Shown in pieces: positions 8,370 to 16,687 of a stretch of DNA of 58,405 bases. Numbering within the stretch: position 1 is the first letter of the stretch; each line of letters begins with the position of its first letter. A model generated the notes under the pieces. The model worked only from the letters and a program-made list of their open reading frames with translations, made no database searches and had not been told where the DNA came from. The translations under genes were made by a program, and so were the position numbers. Source of the DNA: Alphaproteobacteria bacterium (lineage in GTDB: Bacteria; Pseudomonadota; Alphaproteobacteria; JAEULC01); assembly GCA_020846275.1 (NCBI GenBank), contig JADLEG010000088.1, positions 1 to 58,405 of the forward strand, given 5' to 3'.

Positions 8370-9742
8370 GCGCGATCGACCTGGCGATCGTCGGCGCCGG
8401 TCCGGCCGGGCTTGCCGCCGCGGCAACGGCGGCGGAGCTTGGCCTCTCCGTGACCGTGTTCGACGAGAACACGGCGCCCGGCGGGCAGATCTATCGCGGC
8501 ATCGAAGCCGTGGCGGGGCCGCGGGCGCGAGACCTGGCCGTGCTGGGCCCGGCCTATGCCGCCGGCAAGGCGGTGGTCGAGCGCTTCCGCGCCAGCAAGG
8601 CCGGCTATTCGCCCGCCACGACCGTCTGGCTGGTGCAGAAGGATCGCCGCCTCGGCATCCTGCGCGACGGCAAGGCTAGCATGGTCGAGGCGCGCCGGGT
8701 GCTGATCGCCACCGGCGCGCTCGAACGCCCGGTGCCGATCCCCGGCTGGACCCTGCCCGGCGTGATGCTGGCGGGCGCGGCGCAGTCCCTGCTGAAGGCA
8801 TCGGGCATGGTGCCGGCGGGACCGGTCGTGCTGGCGGGCAACGGCCCGCTGCTGTGGCAGCTCGCCGCCCAGTTCGTGGCGGCAGGGGTGAACATCGCCG
8901 CGCTGCTGGAAACCGGATCGGCCTACAAGGCGGCGCTGCCGCATCTGCCGGCGGTGGTGCTCGCCGGCGGGTACCTGGCCAAGGGGCTGGGGCTGATTGC
9001 CAGCGTGCGCAAGGCCGGCGTGCCGATCCGCCGCTCGGTCGAGGGGTTGCGCGCGGTCGGCAAGGGGCGGCTGCAGGCGGTGGAATTCACCGCGGGCGGC
9101 CGCGCCGAGCGCATCCCCGCCGAGCTGCTCTGCCTGCACCAGGGCGTGGTGGCGAACGCGCAGCTCGGCATGGCGATCCCGCTCAAGCACGAATGGGTCG
9201 AAGCGCAGCGCTGCTGGCGGCCGGTCCTCGACGCCTGGGGCAACAGCGACGTGGAGGGCATCGCCGTGGCCGGCGACGGGGCGGGGATCGGCGGGGCGGA
9301 TGCCGCCGTGCATGCCGGGCGCATCGCCGGGTTCGAGGCGGCGCGGGCGCTGGGACGGATCGACGCGGCGGCGCGCGACGCGCGGGCCGCGGGCGACGTC
9401 GCGGCCTGGCGCCGGCACCTGCGCGCGCGGCCGTTCCTCGACGCGCTCTACCCGCCGGCCCGCGCGCTGCGCGTTCCGGCCGACGACGTGATGGTCTGCC
9501 GCTGCGAGGAGGTGACGGCGGGCCAGGTGCGCGAGGCGGTGCGCCAGGGAGGCACTGGCCCCAACCAGGTGAAGTCCTTCACCCGCACCGGCATGGGCCC
9601 GTGCCAGGGCCGGATGTGCGGCCTGACCATCTCCGAGATCATCGCCGACGCGCTCGGCAAGCCGGTCGCCGCGGTCGGTACCTATCGCATCCGCCCGCCG
9701 ATCAAGCCGCTGACCGTGGGCGAACTGGCGGCGCTGGAATGA
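8366..9742 (+). CDS. FAD/NAD-binding dehydrogenase subunit with BFD-like [2Fe-2S] domain (HcnB/alpha-like)
   Basis: 458 residues. The N-terminal Rossmann motif IVGAGPAGLAAAATA is followed by a second nucleotide-binding fold (VVLAGNGPLLWQLAAQ near 155) and a C-terminal bacterioferritin-associated-ferredoxin-like cluster: VCRCEEVTAGQVREAV then GMGPCQGRMCG. This is the standard HcnB/OoxA/hydroxyproline-dehydrogenase-alpha architecture. It overlaps both neighbours by ATGA, so three subunits and a further oxidase are made from one message with importer 1. Confidence 0.87.
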   Translation: MSAIDLAIVGAGPAGLAAAATAAELGLSVTVFDENTAPGGQIYRGIEAVAGPRARDLAVLGPAYAAGKAVVERFRASKAGYSPATTVWLVQKDRRLGILRDGKASMVEARRVLIATGALERPVPIPGWTLPGVMLAGAAQSLLKASGMVPAGPVVLAGNGPLLWQLAAQFVAAGVNIAALLETGSAYKAALPHLPAVVLAGGYLAKGLGLIASVRKAGVPIRRSVEGLRAVGKGRLQAVEFTAGGRAERIPAELLCLHQGVVANAQLGMAIPLKHEWVEAQRCWRPVLDAWGNSDVEGIAVAGDGAGIGGADAAVHAGRIAGFEAARALGRIDAAARDARAAGDVAAWRRHLRARPFLDALYPPARALRVPADDVMVCRCEEVTAGQVREAVRQGGTGPNQVKSFTRTGMGPCQGRMCGLTISEIIADALGKPVAAVGTYRIRPPIKPLTVGELAALE

Positions 9743-10872
9743 GCGCGCCCGGCGACTTCGACGTCATCGTCATCGGCGGCGGCCTGCACGGCTGCTCGGC
9801 CGCCTATCACCTGGCGGCGGCGCGGCTGAAGCCCGTCGTGCTGGAAAAACACGTGGTGGCGCGCCATGCGTCGAGCGCGAGTGCCGGCGGGGTGCGCCGC
9901 CTGGGGCGCGATCCGGCGGAGATCCCGCTCGCCATGGCGTCGATCGAGATGTGGCACGCGATGCGCGCCACGCTGGGCGACGACGGCGAGTTCCGCGCCA
10001 CCGGACAGGTGCGCGTCGCCGAGAACGTAGACGAGCTTCGCCAGTGCGAAGCGCGCGCCGCGCAGGTCCGCGCGCTGGGCTACGACCATGAAGTGGTGAT
10101 CGACCGCAAGGAATTGCGGCGCCTGGTGCCGGCCGTGGCCGAGCAGTGCATCGGCGGGCTCTACACCGCCCGGGACGGATACGCCTTTCCGTTCAAGGCC
10201 ACGACGGCCTTCCGCCTCAAGGCCGAGGCGCTGGGCGCGGTGGTCAAGGAGGACACGCGGGTCGAGGCGATCGAGCGCAGCGGCGAGCGCTGGCTGGTAA
10301 CGACAAACCGCGGCCCGTTCCGCGCGCCCGTGCTGGTCAACGCGGCGGGCGCCTGGGGCGCCGAGATCGCGCGCATGCTGGGCGAGGAGGTGCCGATCGA
10401 GCCCGTGGCCCTGATGATGATGGTGAGCGGCCGCATGCCGCATTTCCTCGACCCCACGGTGGGCTCGATGGGGCGCAAGATGTCGTTCAAGCAGATGCAG
10501 TCCGGAACCGTCGTGATCGGCGGCGGGCATCGCGGCCGGGTCGATCCCCTGACCGAGCTGACCGAGCTCGAGTTCCAGTTCCTGGGCGAAAGCGCGCGCA
10601 CGGTGGCGGCGATCTTTCCGTTGATGAAGCATGCGCCGCTGGTGCGGTGCTGGGCGGGGATCGAGGGCTTCACGCCCGATGAACTGCCCATCATCGGCCC
10701 GTCGAAGGCCGTCCCCGGCGTGTTCCATTCCTTCGGCTTCTGCGGCCACGGATTCCAGCTTGGCCCCGTCGTCGGCAGCATCACCGCGCAGCTCGTGACC
10801 GGCGGCAAGACCAACCTGCCGATCGAGCCGTTTCGAGTCGACCGCTTCGCGGGCTCGCCGCCTCAGGCTTGA
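9739..10872 (+). CDS. FAD-dependent oxidoreductase, DAO/sarcosine-oxidase-beta-like
   Basis: 377-residue flavoprotein with N-terminal VIVIGGGLHGCSAAYHLAAA, a DAO fold, and C-terminal GFTPDELPIIGPSKAVPGVF plus GFCGHGFQLGPVVG, hallmarks of glycine/sarcosine/D-amino-acid oxidases. It is coupled by ATGA to the alpha subunit. A second DAO in one operon suggests either two sequential oxidations or two substrates of the imported compound (inference). No covalent-flavin motif was recognised with certainty. Confidence 0.88.
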   Translation: MSAPGDFDVIVIGGGLHGCSAAYHLAAARLKPVVLEKHVVARHASSASAGGVRRLGRDPAEIPLAMASIEMWHAMRATLGDDGEFRATGQVRVAENVDELRQCEARAAQVRALGYDHEVVIDRKELRRLVPAVAEQCIGGLYTARDGYAFPFKATTAFRLKAEALGAVVKEDTRVEAIERSGERWLVTTNRGPFRAPVLVNAAGAWGAEIARMLGEEVPIEPVALMMMVSGRMPHFLDPTVGSMGRKMSFKQMQSGTVVIGGGHRGRVDPLTELTELEFQFLGESARTVAAIFPLMKHAPLVRCWAGIEGFTPDELPIIGPSKAVPGVFHSFGFCGHGFQLGPVVGSITAQLVTGGKTNLPIEPFRVDRFAGSPPQA

Positions 10873-10933
10873 CGCCGCCGCGCGGCCTCGCCCCTAATGC
10901 GCGCTGCGGCAGGTCTGCCGGGCAAGGGCGGGG

Positions 10934-11818
10934 ATGAACGACATCGCATCGGTAAGGGCGCGGCTCGAGGCGGACTACGCCGGGCTCAGCACGCAATTGC
11001 GCGGCGCCGCGCGTTTCGCCCTGAAGGAGCCGGGCTTCGTCGCCCTCTATCCCCTGCGCCGGGTGGCGCAGCGCGCCGGCGTCAGCCCCGCCACCTTCGT
11101 CCGCCTGGCCAAGCATCTGGGCTTCGCCAGCTACAACGGCCTCAAGGAAATCTTTCGCGACGGCATGCATTCCGGCGCCGCGCGCTACGCCACGGATGCG
11201 CACCAGCTCCTGTCCTACAAGGGCGGGCGCGGCTTCGAACGCGCCTGGCGCGCGACGGGCCAGGTGCAGGTCCGCAACATCGCGGAGATGATGGCCAGCA
11301 TCCAGCCCGGCGCGGTGGAAGCGGCCGGCCTGTGCCTCGCCAAGGCGCGGCGCATCTTCATCATGGGGCTGCGGTCGAACTACGCGCCGGCCTTCTATTT
11401 CCACTACGTGCTGCGGACCTTCATGCGCAACGCGATCCTGCTGGAGGACCGCATGGGCATGCTGATCGACGAATTGGGCGATATCGGACCGAAGGACGCC
11501 ATGGTGGCGCTGAGCGCCGATCCCTATGCGATCGAGGCGGTGAAGGCGGTGGAATACGCCGCCAAGGCCGGTGCGCCGGTCATCGCGCTGACCGACCACA
11601 AGCTGTCGCCGATCGCGGGACCGGCGACGCACGTGTTCGTGGTGCCCAACGCCAGCGCGTCCTTCTATCACTCCATGGTGCCGAAGATGGTGCTGCTGGA
11701 GAGCCTGGTCTGCCTTTTGGTGGCGCGGGGCGGGCAGGCGGCGGTCGACCGGGTCAAGGCCGAATTCGACCGGCGCGAGGACTTCGGGATCTACTGGCAC
11801 GACAAGAAGCGCGGCTGA
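10934..11818 (+). CDS. RpiR/MurR family regulator (HTH + SIS domain)
   Basis: 294 residues: N-terminal helix-turn-helix (RRVAQRAGVSPATFVRLAKH near residues 40-60) and a C-terminal SIS domain (KARRIFIMGLRSNYAPAFYF; later GAPVIALTDHKLSPIA) which in this family senses a phosphosugar or other small ligand. It lies 61 bp after the oxidase operon, probably cotranscribed, and 117 bp before the next operon, whose promoter contains a 6-2-6 palindrome that may be its operator. GGGCGGGG lies immediately before the ATG. Confidence 0.9.
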   Translation: MNDIASVRARLEADYAGLSTQLRGAARFALKEPGFVALYPLRRVAQRAGVSPATFVRLAKHLGFASYNGLKEIFRDGMHSGAARYATDAHQLLSYKGGRGFERAWRATGQVQVRNIAEMMASIQPGAVEAAGLCLAKARRIFIMGLRSNYAPAFYFHYVLRTFMRNAILLEDRMGMLIDELGDIGPKDAMVALSADPYAIEAVKAVEYAAKAGAPVIALTDHKLSPIAGPATHVFVVPNASASFYHSMVPKMVLLESLVCLLVARGGQAAVDRVKAEFDRREDFGIYWHDKKRG

Positions 11819-11849
11819 GCGCAAGCGGAGCGTTGCGCCCGCATTCCCG

Positions 11850-11878
11850 TTGACGGAACAAATGTTCCAAACGATAAT
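11850..11878 (+). promoter_or_regulatory. Sigma70-like promoter of the ligase operon
   Basis: -35 TTGACG (11850-11855), 17-bp spacer, -10 GATAAT (11873-11878). Both hexamers match consensus at five of six bases with ideal spacing. It lies about 60 bp before the GTG start at 11936. The spacer is occupied by the palindrome annotated separately. Confidence 0.68.
11855..11868. promoter_or_regulatory. Operator-like palindrome GGAACA-AA-TGTTCC
   Basis: Perfect 6-bp arms around AA, placed between the -35 and -10 elements so that a bound protein would block RNA polymerase. The RpiR-family gene ends 36 bp upstream, making it the obvious candidate repressor (inference). Confidence 0.55.
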
Positions 11879-11935
11879 TTTCTGTGTCGTTCGTTTCGAC
11901 GGGGCGAAACGGGCCGGACTTGAGGGGGAGGACGC

Positions 11936-13573
11936 GTGTCGAGGCAGGAAGTCCTGGCGGTCACGGTGCCGTCGGTCGAAGAGCGCCGTCGCGCGATCGA
12001 GCGCGAGACGTTGCCCGCCAATATCGGCGCGCTGCTTGACGCCGCCGCGGACGAGGTTCCGGAACGCCAGGCGCTGAACTTTTTCGAGAGCGGGGAGGCG
12101 CTGACCTATGCCGGGCTGCGCGCGCAGGTTAACCGTCTCGCCAATGGGCTTGCCCGCGCAGGCGTGCGTCGGGGATCCCATGTCGGCGTCATGCTGCCGA
12201 ACATCGCAGCCCTGCCGGTCACCTGGCTGGCGCTCGGCCGGCTGGGCGCCGTCATGGTGCCGATGAACATCGCCTACACCGCGCGCGAGATGACCTATGT
12301 CATCGAGGACGGCGAGGTCGATCAACTCGTGATCCACGAGGATTGCCTGCCCACCCTGGCCGGGCTGTCGCCGCTGCCGGCAAGGCTCAAGCCCGAATGC
12401 ATCTTCGTGGTCGGCGCGGGCGACGGCGGGTTCCGGCGCTGGGACCGGCTGATCGAGGGCGAGCGCAGCGACTTCACCCCGATGGCCGCGGTCGGCTTGG
12501 ACGACCTGCTGAACATCCAGTACACCTCCGGCACCACGGGCTTTCCCAAGGGCTGCATGCTGCCGCACCGCTACTGGCTGACCATCGGCCGGGTGAACGC
12601 CTTCCGCGACGGCCGCGACTACCGCCGCATCCTGGCGGCGACGCCGTTCTTCTACATGGATCCGCAGTGGCTGACGACGATGACGTTCTGGCGGCGCGCC
12701 ACGCTGTTCGTCGCGCGGCGCCAGAGCGCCAGCCGGTTCATGGATTGGGTGCGCGAGCATCGCATCCAGTTCACCCTGTTCCCGGAGCTCGTCTTCAAGC
12801 AGCCGCCCAACCTGCGCGACCGCGAGAACGAGATCATCCGCGTCAACATGTACGGCCTGCACAAGGAGAACCACGCCGCGCTGGAGGAACGCTTCGATTT
12901 CATCGCCCGCGAGGCCTTCGGCATGACCGAAATCGGCTCGGGCATGTTCATGCCGATCGAGGCGACCGACATGGTGGGATCGGGCTCCTGCGGCAAGCCC
13001 TCGCCCTATCGCGAGGCGCGGATCGTCGATGCCGAGGACCGGCCCGTCCGGCAGGGCGAGGTGGGCGAACTGCAGATCCGCGGGCCGGGCATGCTGCAGG
13101 GCTACTACAACAAGCCCGAGGCGACGGCGGCGGCGCTGAAGGACGGCTGGTTCCGCACCGGCGACCTGTTCCGCCAGGACGAGCGCGGCTACTTCTACAT
13201 CGTCGGTCGCCTGAAGGACATGATCCGCCGGGCCGGCGAGAACATCGCCGCGCGCGAGGTCGAGGCCGTGCTGCGCGGCATGCCCGAGGTGGTGGAGGCG
13301 GCGGCGGTGCCGGTGCCCGACGACACGCGGGGCCAGGAGGTGAAGGTCTATCTCGTGCTCAAGCCGGGCCTCAAGCCGGCCGACCTGCCGCCGGAGAGGC
13401 TGATCCAGTTCTGCGAGGCGAACCTGGCGAAGTTCAAGGTGCCGCGCTACATCGCCTATATCGACAAACTGCCGAAGACGCCCTCGGAGAAGATCGCGAA
13501 GCAGAAGCTGGTGCAGGACGTCGCCGACCTGCGTCAGGGCAGCTTCGACCGCGTTGTGGGGAAATGGCTGTGA
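11936..13573 (+). CDS. Acyl-CoA ligase / AMP-dependent synthetase (CaiC-like)
   Basis: Activates a carboxylic acid to an acyl-CoA through an acyl-adenylate. The 545-residue protein has the P-loop YTSGTTGFPKG near residue 198, adenylate motif FGMTEIG near 329, GWFRTGDL near 405 and hinge GRLKDMIRRAGENI near 425, then a C-terminal subdomain with the catalytic Lys in TPSEKIAKQ. The start is GTG at 11936 after GGGGGAGG. It resembles carnitine/crotonobetaine-CoA ligase relatives, but the acid substrate is unknown. It overlaps the amidohydrolase-like gene by 10 bases. Confidence 0.9.
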   Translation: MSRQEVLAVTVPSVEERRRAIERETLPANIGALLDAAADEVPERQALNFFESGEALTYAGLRAQVNRLANGLARAGVRRGSHVGVMLPNIAALPVTWLALGRLGAVMVPMNIAYTAREMTYVIEDGEVDQLVIHEDCLPTLAGLSPLPARLKPECIFVVGAGDGGFRRWDRLIEGERSDFTPMAAVGLDDLLNIQYTSGTTGFPKGCMLPHRYWLTIGRVNAFRDGRDYRRILAATPFFYMDPQWLTTMTFWRRATLFVARRQSASRFMDWVREHRIQFTLFPELVFKQPPNLRDRENEIIRVNMYGLHKENHAALEERFDFIAREAFGMTEIGSGMFMPIEATDMVGSGSCGKPSPYREARIVDAEDRPVRQGEVGELQIRGPGMLQGYYNKPEATAAALKDGWFRTGDLFRQDERGYFYIVGRLKDMIRRAGENIAAREVEAVLRGMPEVVEAAAVPVPDDTRGQEVKVYLVLKPGLKPADLPPERLIQFCEANLAKFKVPRYIAYIDKLPKTPSEKIAKQKLVQDVADLRQGSFDRVVGKWL

Positions 13574-14433
13574 CGGACTTCATCGATTTCAGCAGCGTGC
13601 CGCAGACGCCTGAATTGGCGAAGACCGCGCCGCATCTCTACAACTACCGCCGCGTCTACCGCGACAGCGGCGATTCCCCGACGCGCAAGCCGGCGACGGC
13701 CGAGACGCTCAAGGAATACCTCGCGATGTACGAGCGCCTGGGCGCCAGGCACGTCGTGGTGAAGGCCAAGGACATTGAAACGAGCTTCGGCTACAGGATC
13801 ACCAACGAGGACGTCGCGGCGTTCTGCAAGAAGCACGGACCGCGCTATGTCGGCTTCGCCGGCGTCGATCCCCACAAGGGCATGCAGGCGATCCGCGACC
13901 TGGAACACGCGGTCAAGGAACTGGGCCTGCGGGGGCTCAACATCCAGGGGTTCGAGAACAAGATCGACATCGACGACCCGAAGATGTACCCGCTCTATGC
14001 CAAGTGCATCGAGCTGGACATCCCGATAAACCTTCACACCAGCGTCAACTTCTCGGTCGACACGGCGATGGACCACGGCCAGCCGCGCAAGCTCGACAAG
14101 GTGATGGTGCATTTCCCCGAGCTGCGGGTCTGCGCGGCGCCGCCGGGCTTCCCCTGGGTGCACGAGCTGATCGCGGTCGCCTGGCGCCATCCCAACGTGT
14201 CGATCGGCCTGGTGGCGGTGCGGCCGAAATACCTGGCGGTCGCGAATTCGGGCTACGAGGGGCTGCTGCAGTACGGCAACTCCGTGCTGCAGGACCGCAT
14301 CATCTTCGGTTCGTCCTATCCGGCGCTGCCCGTGGATCGCTGCATCGAGGAGATCGAGGCGCTGCCGTTGAAAGACGGCGTGAAACGCAAATGGCTGCAC
14401 GACAATGCGGCGCGCTTCCTGGGATTGAAGTAG
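13564..14433 (+). CDS. Amidohydrolase-2 fold protein with degenerate metal site
   Basis: 289 residues that follow the amidohydrolase_2 (ACMSD-like) family, including PPGFPWVHELIAVAWRHPNV, YLAVANSG, LQDRIIFGSSYPALP and LHDNAARFLGL. Family members normally have an N-terminal HxH, a strand-5 His, a strand-6 His before the GGxxPW motif, and Asp in FGSDYP. Here the N-terminus (MAVTDFIDFSSVPQTPEL) has no HxH, the strand-6 His is replaced in CAAPPGFPW, and the Asp is Ser (FGSSYP); only INLHTS keeps its His. It may be non-catalytic or use a different mechanism. It is coupled to the ligase by overlap. Confidence 0.8.
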   Translation: MAVTDFIDFSSVPQTPELAKTAPHLYNYRRVYRDSGDSPTRKPATAETLKEYLAMYERLGARHVVVKAKDIETSFGYRITNEDVAAFCKKHGPRYVGFAGVDPHKGMQAIRDLEHAVKELGLRGLNIQGFENKIDIDDPKMYPLYAKCIELDIPINLHTSVNFSVDTAMDHGQPRKLDKVMVHFPELRVCAAPPGFPWVHELIAVAWRHPNVSIGLVAVRPKYLAVANSGYEGLLQYGNSVLQDRIIFGSSYPALPVDRCIEEIEALPLKDGVKRKWLHDNAARFLGLK

Positions 14434-14448
14434 GTTCATAACCGGTTC

Positions 14449-14472
14449 GTCCGATCCTTGAGGATCGCGGAC
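14449..14472 (+). other. Imperfect hairpin ahead of importer 2 binding-protein gene
   Basis: Stem CGATCC/GGATCG with TTGA loop (14452-14467), extendable by GTC/GAC with a small bulge. It lies between the amidohydrolase stop and the ribosome site of the binding-protein gene. No T tract follows, so it may be an mRNA-processing or stability element rather than a terminator. Confidence 0.3.
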
Positions 14473-14494
14473 CAACGCAAGGGGAGGTCGATCA

Positions 14495-15556
14495 ATGAAA
14501 GCGACGTGGAAAATCTCTCGCGGCCTGTTGCTGGCGGCTGCCGCGGTCCTGCTGGCGCCGGCGGCGCTGGCGCAGACCGAGCCGCCGAAGCCGGCGCAGA
14601 TCGTCATCAACGATTCCGGCGGCGACATGCAGAACGCGATGCGCAAAGCGTTCTATTCCGAGTTCGAGAAGCGCTACGGCATCAAGGTGGTCAACACCAG
14701 CCCCGTCGACCTGGGCAAGCTGCAGGCGATGGTGAAGAGCAACAACGTGGAATGGACGGTGACCGAGATCGGCGGTCCCGACGCGATCCGCGCCGAGCAG
14801 TCCGGGCTCCTTGAACCGCTCGACCTCAAGATCATCGACCTGAAACAGTTCCCCGCGCATGTCCAGGACCGGAAATACGTCTTTCCAAAGGGGGTGTATT
14901 CGACGGTCATGGGCTATCGCACCGACATCTTCAAGGAGGGTGCGCGTCCGAAGACCTGGGCGGATTTCTGGAACGCCGAAAAGTTCCCCGGGCCGCGCAC
15001 GATGCAGAACGCGCCCCAGGACAACCTCGAGTTCGCGCTGATCGCCGATGGCGTGCCGATGGACAAGGTCTATCCGATCGACGTGGAGCGCGCCTTCAAG
15101 AAGCTCGATCAGATCAAGAAGCACGTGGCGGTCTGGTGGACCACGGGCGCGCAGTCGGCCCAGGTGCTGATCGACAAGGAGGCGGTCCTGGGCACGGCGT
15201 GGAACGGACGCTATTACGGGGCGATCAAGAACGGCGCCCCGATCGTGATCGAATGGAACCAAGGCTCGATGAAGGAATCGGCGTTCGGGATTCCGAAGGG
15301 AGCCAAGGACGCCTATTGGGGCCAGAAGTTCCTGGCGCTGGCGGCGGAAGCCCCGGCCCAGGGCGCCTATGCCAACATCATCGGCTACCCGGGCTTGAAC
15401 CTGCAGGCCGACAAATATACCGATGCCGCGATGATACCCTACCTGCCGACCGCGCCGCAGAACTTCCCCAGCCAGTTCTGGACCAACCTGGCGTGGTGGA
15501 ACGAGAACGGCAAGGCGATGGAAGAGCGCTGGCAGCGCTGGATGCTGCAGAAGTAG
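14495..15556 (+). CDS. ABC importer substrate-binding protein (PotD-like), importer 2
   Basis: 353 residues with a signal peptide (MKATWKISRG, hydrophobic run, APAALAQ near residue 27), then a type 2 binding-protein fold: IVINDSGGDMQNAMRKAFYS, GYRTDIF, KTWADFWN, VWWTTGAQSAQVL. It begins the second PotDABC-like set. AGGGGAGG precedes the ATG at ideal spacing. Lying behind the ligase and amidohydrolase-like gene, it may import their substrate (inference). Confidence 0.88.
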   Translation: MKATWKISRGLLLAAAAVLLAPAALAQTEPPKPAQIVINDSGGDMQNAMRKAFYSEFEKRYGIKVVNTSPVDLGKLQAMVKSNNVEWTVTEIGGPDAIRAEQSGLLEPLDLKIIDLKQFPAHVQDRKYVFPKGVYSTVMGYRTDIFKEGARPKTWADFWNAEKFPGPRTMQNAPQDNLEFALIADGVPMDKVYPIDVERAFKKLDQIKKHVAVWWTTGAQSAQVLIDKEAVLGTAWNGRYYGAIKNGAPIVIEWNQGSMKESAFGIPKGAKDAYWGQKFLALAAEAPAQGAYANIIGYPGLNLQADKYTDAAMIPYLPTAPQNFPSQFWTNLAWWNENGKAMEERWQRWMLQK

Positions 15557-15565
15557 CATCGGCGG

Positions 15566-16687
15566 ATGGGCGCAGCGCCGTCGACGCGGGACTCTACGCA
15601 TAGCGCGGCGCCGGAGACGAGCGGGCCAGGGCTCGCCGTCACCGGCGTCGTGCGCCGCTTCGGCGCGGTCGTGGCGCTGGGCGGCGTCGACCTGGCGGTG
15701 CGGCGTGGCGAACTCTTGACCCTGCTGGGGCCCAGCGGCTCCGGCAAGACGACCCTGCTGAAAGTCATCGCGGGCTTCGAGATCCCGGACCAAGGCTCGG
15801 TCTTCCTGGGCGGGCAGGACGTGACCTTTGCCGCGCCGGCGAAGCGCGACATCGGCATGGTGTTTCAGAACTACGCGCTGTTCCCGCACATGACGATCGC
15901 CCAGAACATCGCCTTCCCGCTGGAAATGCGGAAGGTGTCCAAGGCGGCGATCCGCGAGCGGGTCGACAATGCGCTGAAGCAGGTCGATCTGCCGGGCTAT
16001 GGCGAGCGCCTGCCGAAGCAGCTGTCCGGCGGGCAGCAGCAGCGGGCGGCCCTGGCGCGGGCGATCGTCTTCGGGCCCAGCCTGCTGCTGCTCGACGAGC
16101 CGTTCGGCGCGCTCGATCGCAAGCTGCGCGAGCAGATGCAGCTCGAGGTGCGCCGCCTGCAGCAGAAGCTCGGCCTGACGGCGGTGTTCGTGACGCATGA
16201 CCAGGAAGAGGCCCTGATCATGTCCGACCGTATCGCGGTGATGGAACAGGGCCGGATCGCCCAGCTCGGCACGCCCCAGGATATCTACCATCACCCCGCC
16301 AATCGTTTCGTCGCCGGGTTCATGGGCGAATCCAACCTGATGCAGGCGCGATTGACCGGCCCCGGCACGGCGTCGGTCGAAGGCGGGGCCAGCCTGCGGT
16401 TCGCGGCGGGGGCCGTCGGGCCTGCCGGCTCGGCCGTCGGGCTGCTGCTGCGCCTGGAGCGGCCCCGTGCGCTGAAGGACGGGGAGGCGGCGGCAAACGC
16501 CTTCGCGGGATCGGTGGTCGAGGTCATCTACCTGGGCGAAACGGTCAAGTACCGCATCCGCCTCGATCCCGGGTTCGAGATCGTGGTGCGCTGGCCGTAT
16601 CGCGAGTCCGGCGGCTCGCTTAAGGTCGGCGACCGTCTGCGGGTCGGTTGGGACGCCGCGGACATGCAGCCGGTAGCCTGGACATGA
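15566..16687 (+). CDS. ABC importer ATP-binding subunit (PotA-like), importer 2
   Basis: 373 residues. Walker A GPSGSGKTT, Q-loop FQNYALFPHM, signature LSGGQQQR, Walker B LLLLDEP, switch VTHDQEEA, then a TOBE-like C-terminus (IYLGETVKYRI). The first 25 residues are a low-complexity extension; the ATG at 15566 is the first available after the binding-protein stop but its ribosome site is weak. It couples to the next permease by ATGA. Confidence 0.9.
   Translation: MGAAPSTRDSTHSAAPETSGPGLAVTGVVRRFGAVVALGGVDLAVRRGELLTLLGPSGSGKTTLLKVIAGFEIPDQGSVFLGGQDVTFAAPAKRDIGMVFQNYALFPHMTIAQNIAFPLEMRKVSKAAIRERVDNALKQVDLPGYGERLPKQLSGGQQQRAALARAIVFGPSLLLLDEPFGALDRKLREQMQLEVRRLQQKLGLTAVFVTHDQEEALIMSDRIAVMEQGRIAQLGTPQDIYHHPANRFVAGFMGESNLMQARLTGPGTASVEGGASLRFAAGAVGPAGSAVGLLLRLERPRALKDGEAAANAFAGSVVEVIYLGETVKYRIRLDPGFEIVVRWPYRESGGSLKVGDRLRVGWDAADMQPVAWT

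Noticed and set aside
6920..9418. Long minus-strand open frame opposite the dehydrogenase subunits
   Set aside because: Composition is typical of antisense frames in high-GC DNA, no ribosome site or domain, and the plus strand holds clear flavoproteins.
6959..9742. Hydrogen cyanide synthase (hcnABC)
   Set aside because: Subunit types match, but the order is beta-gamma-alpha inside an importer operon, which fits opine or D-hydroxyproline-type dehydrogenases better than the hcnABC order.
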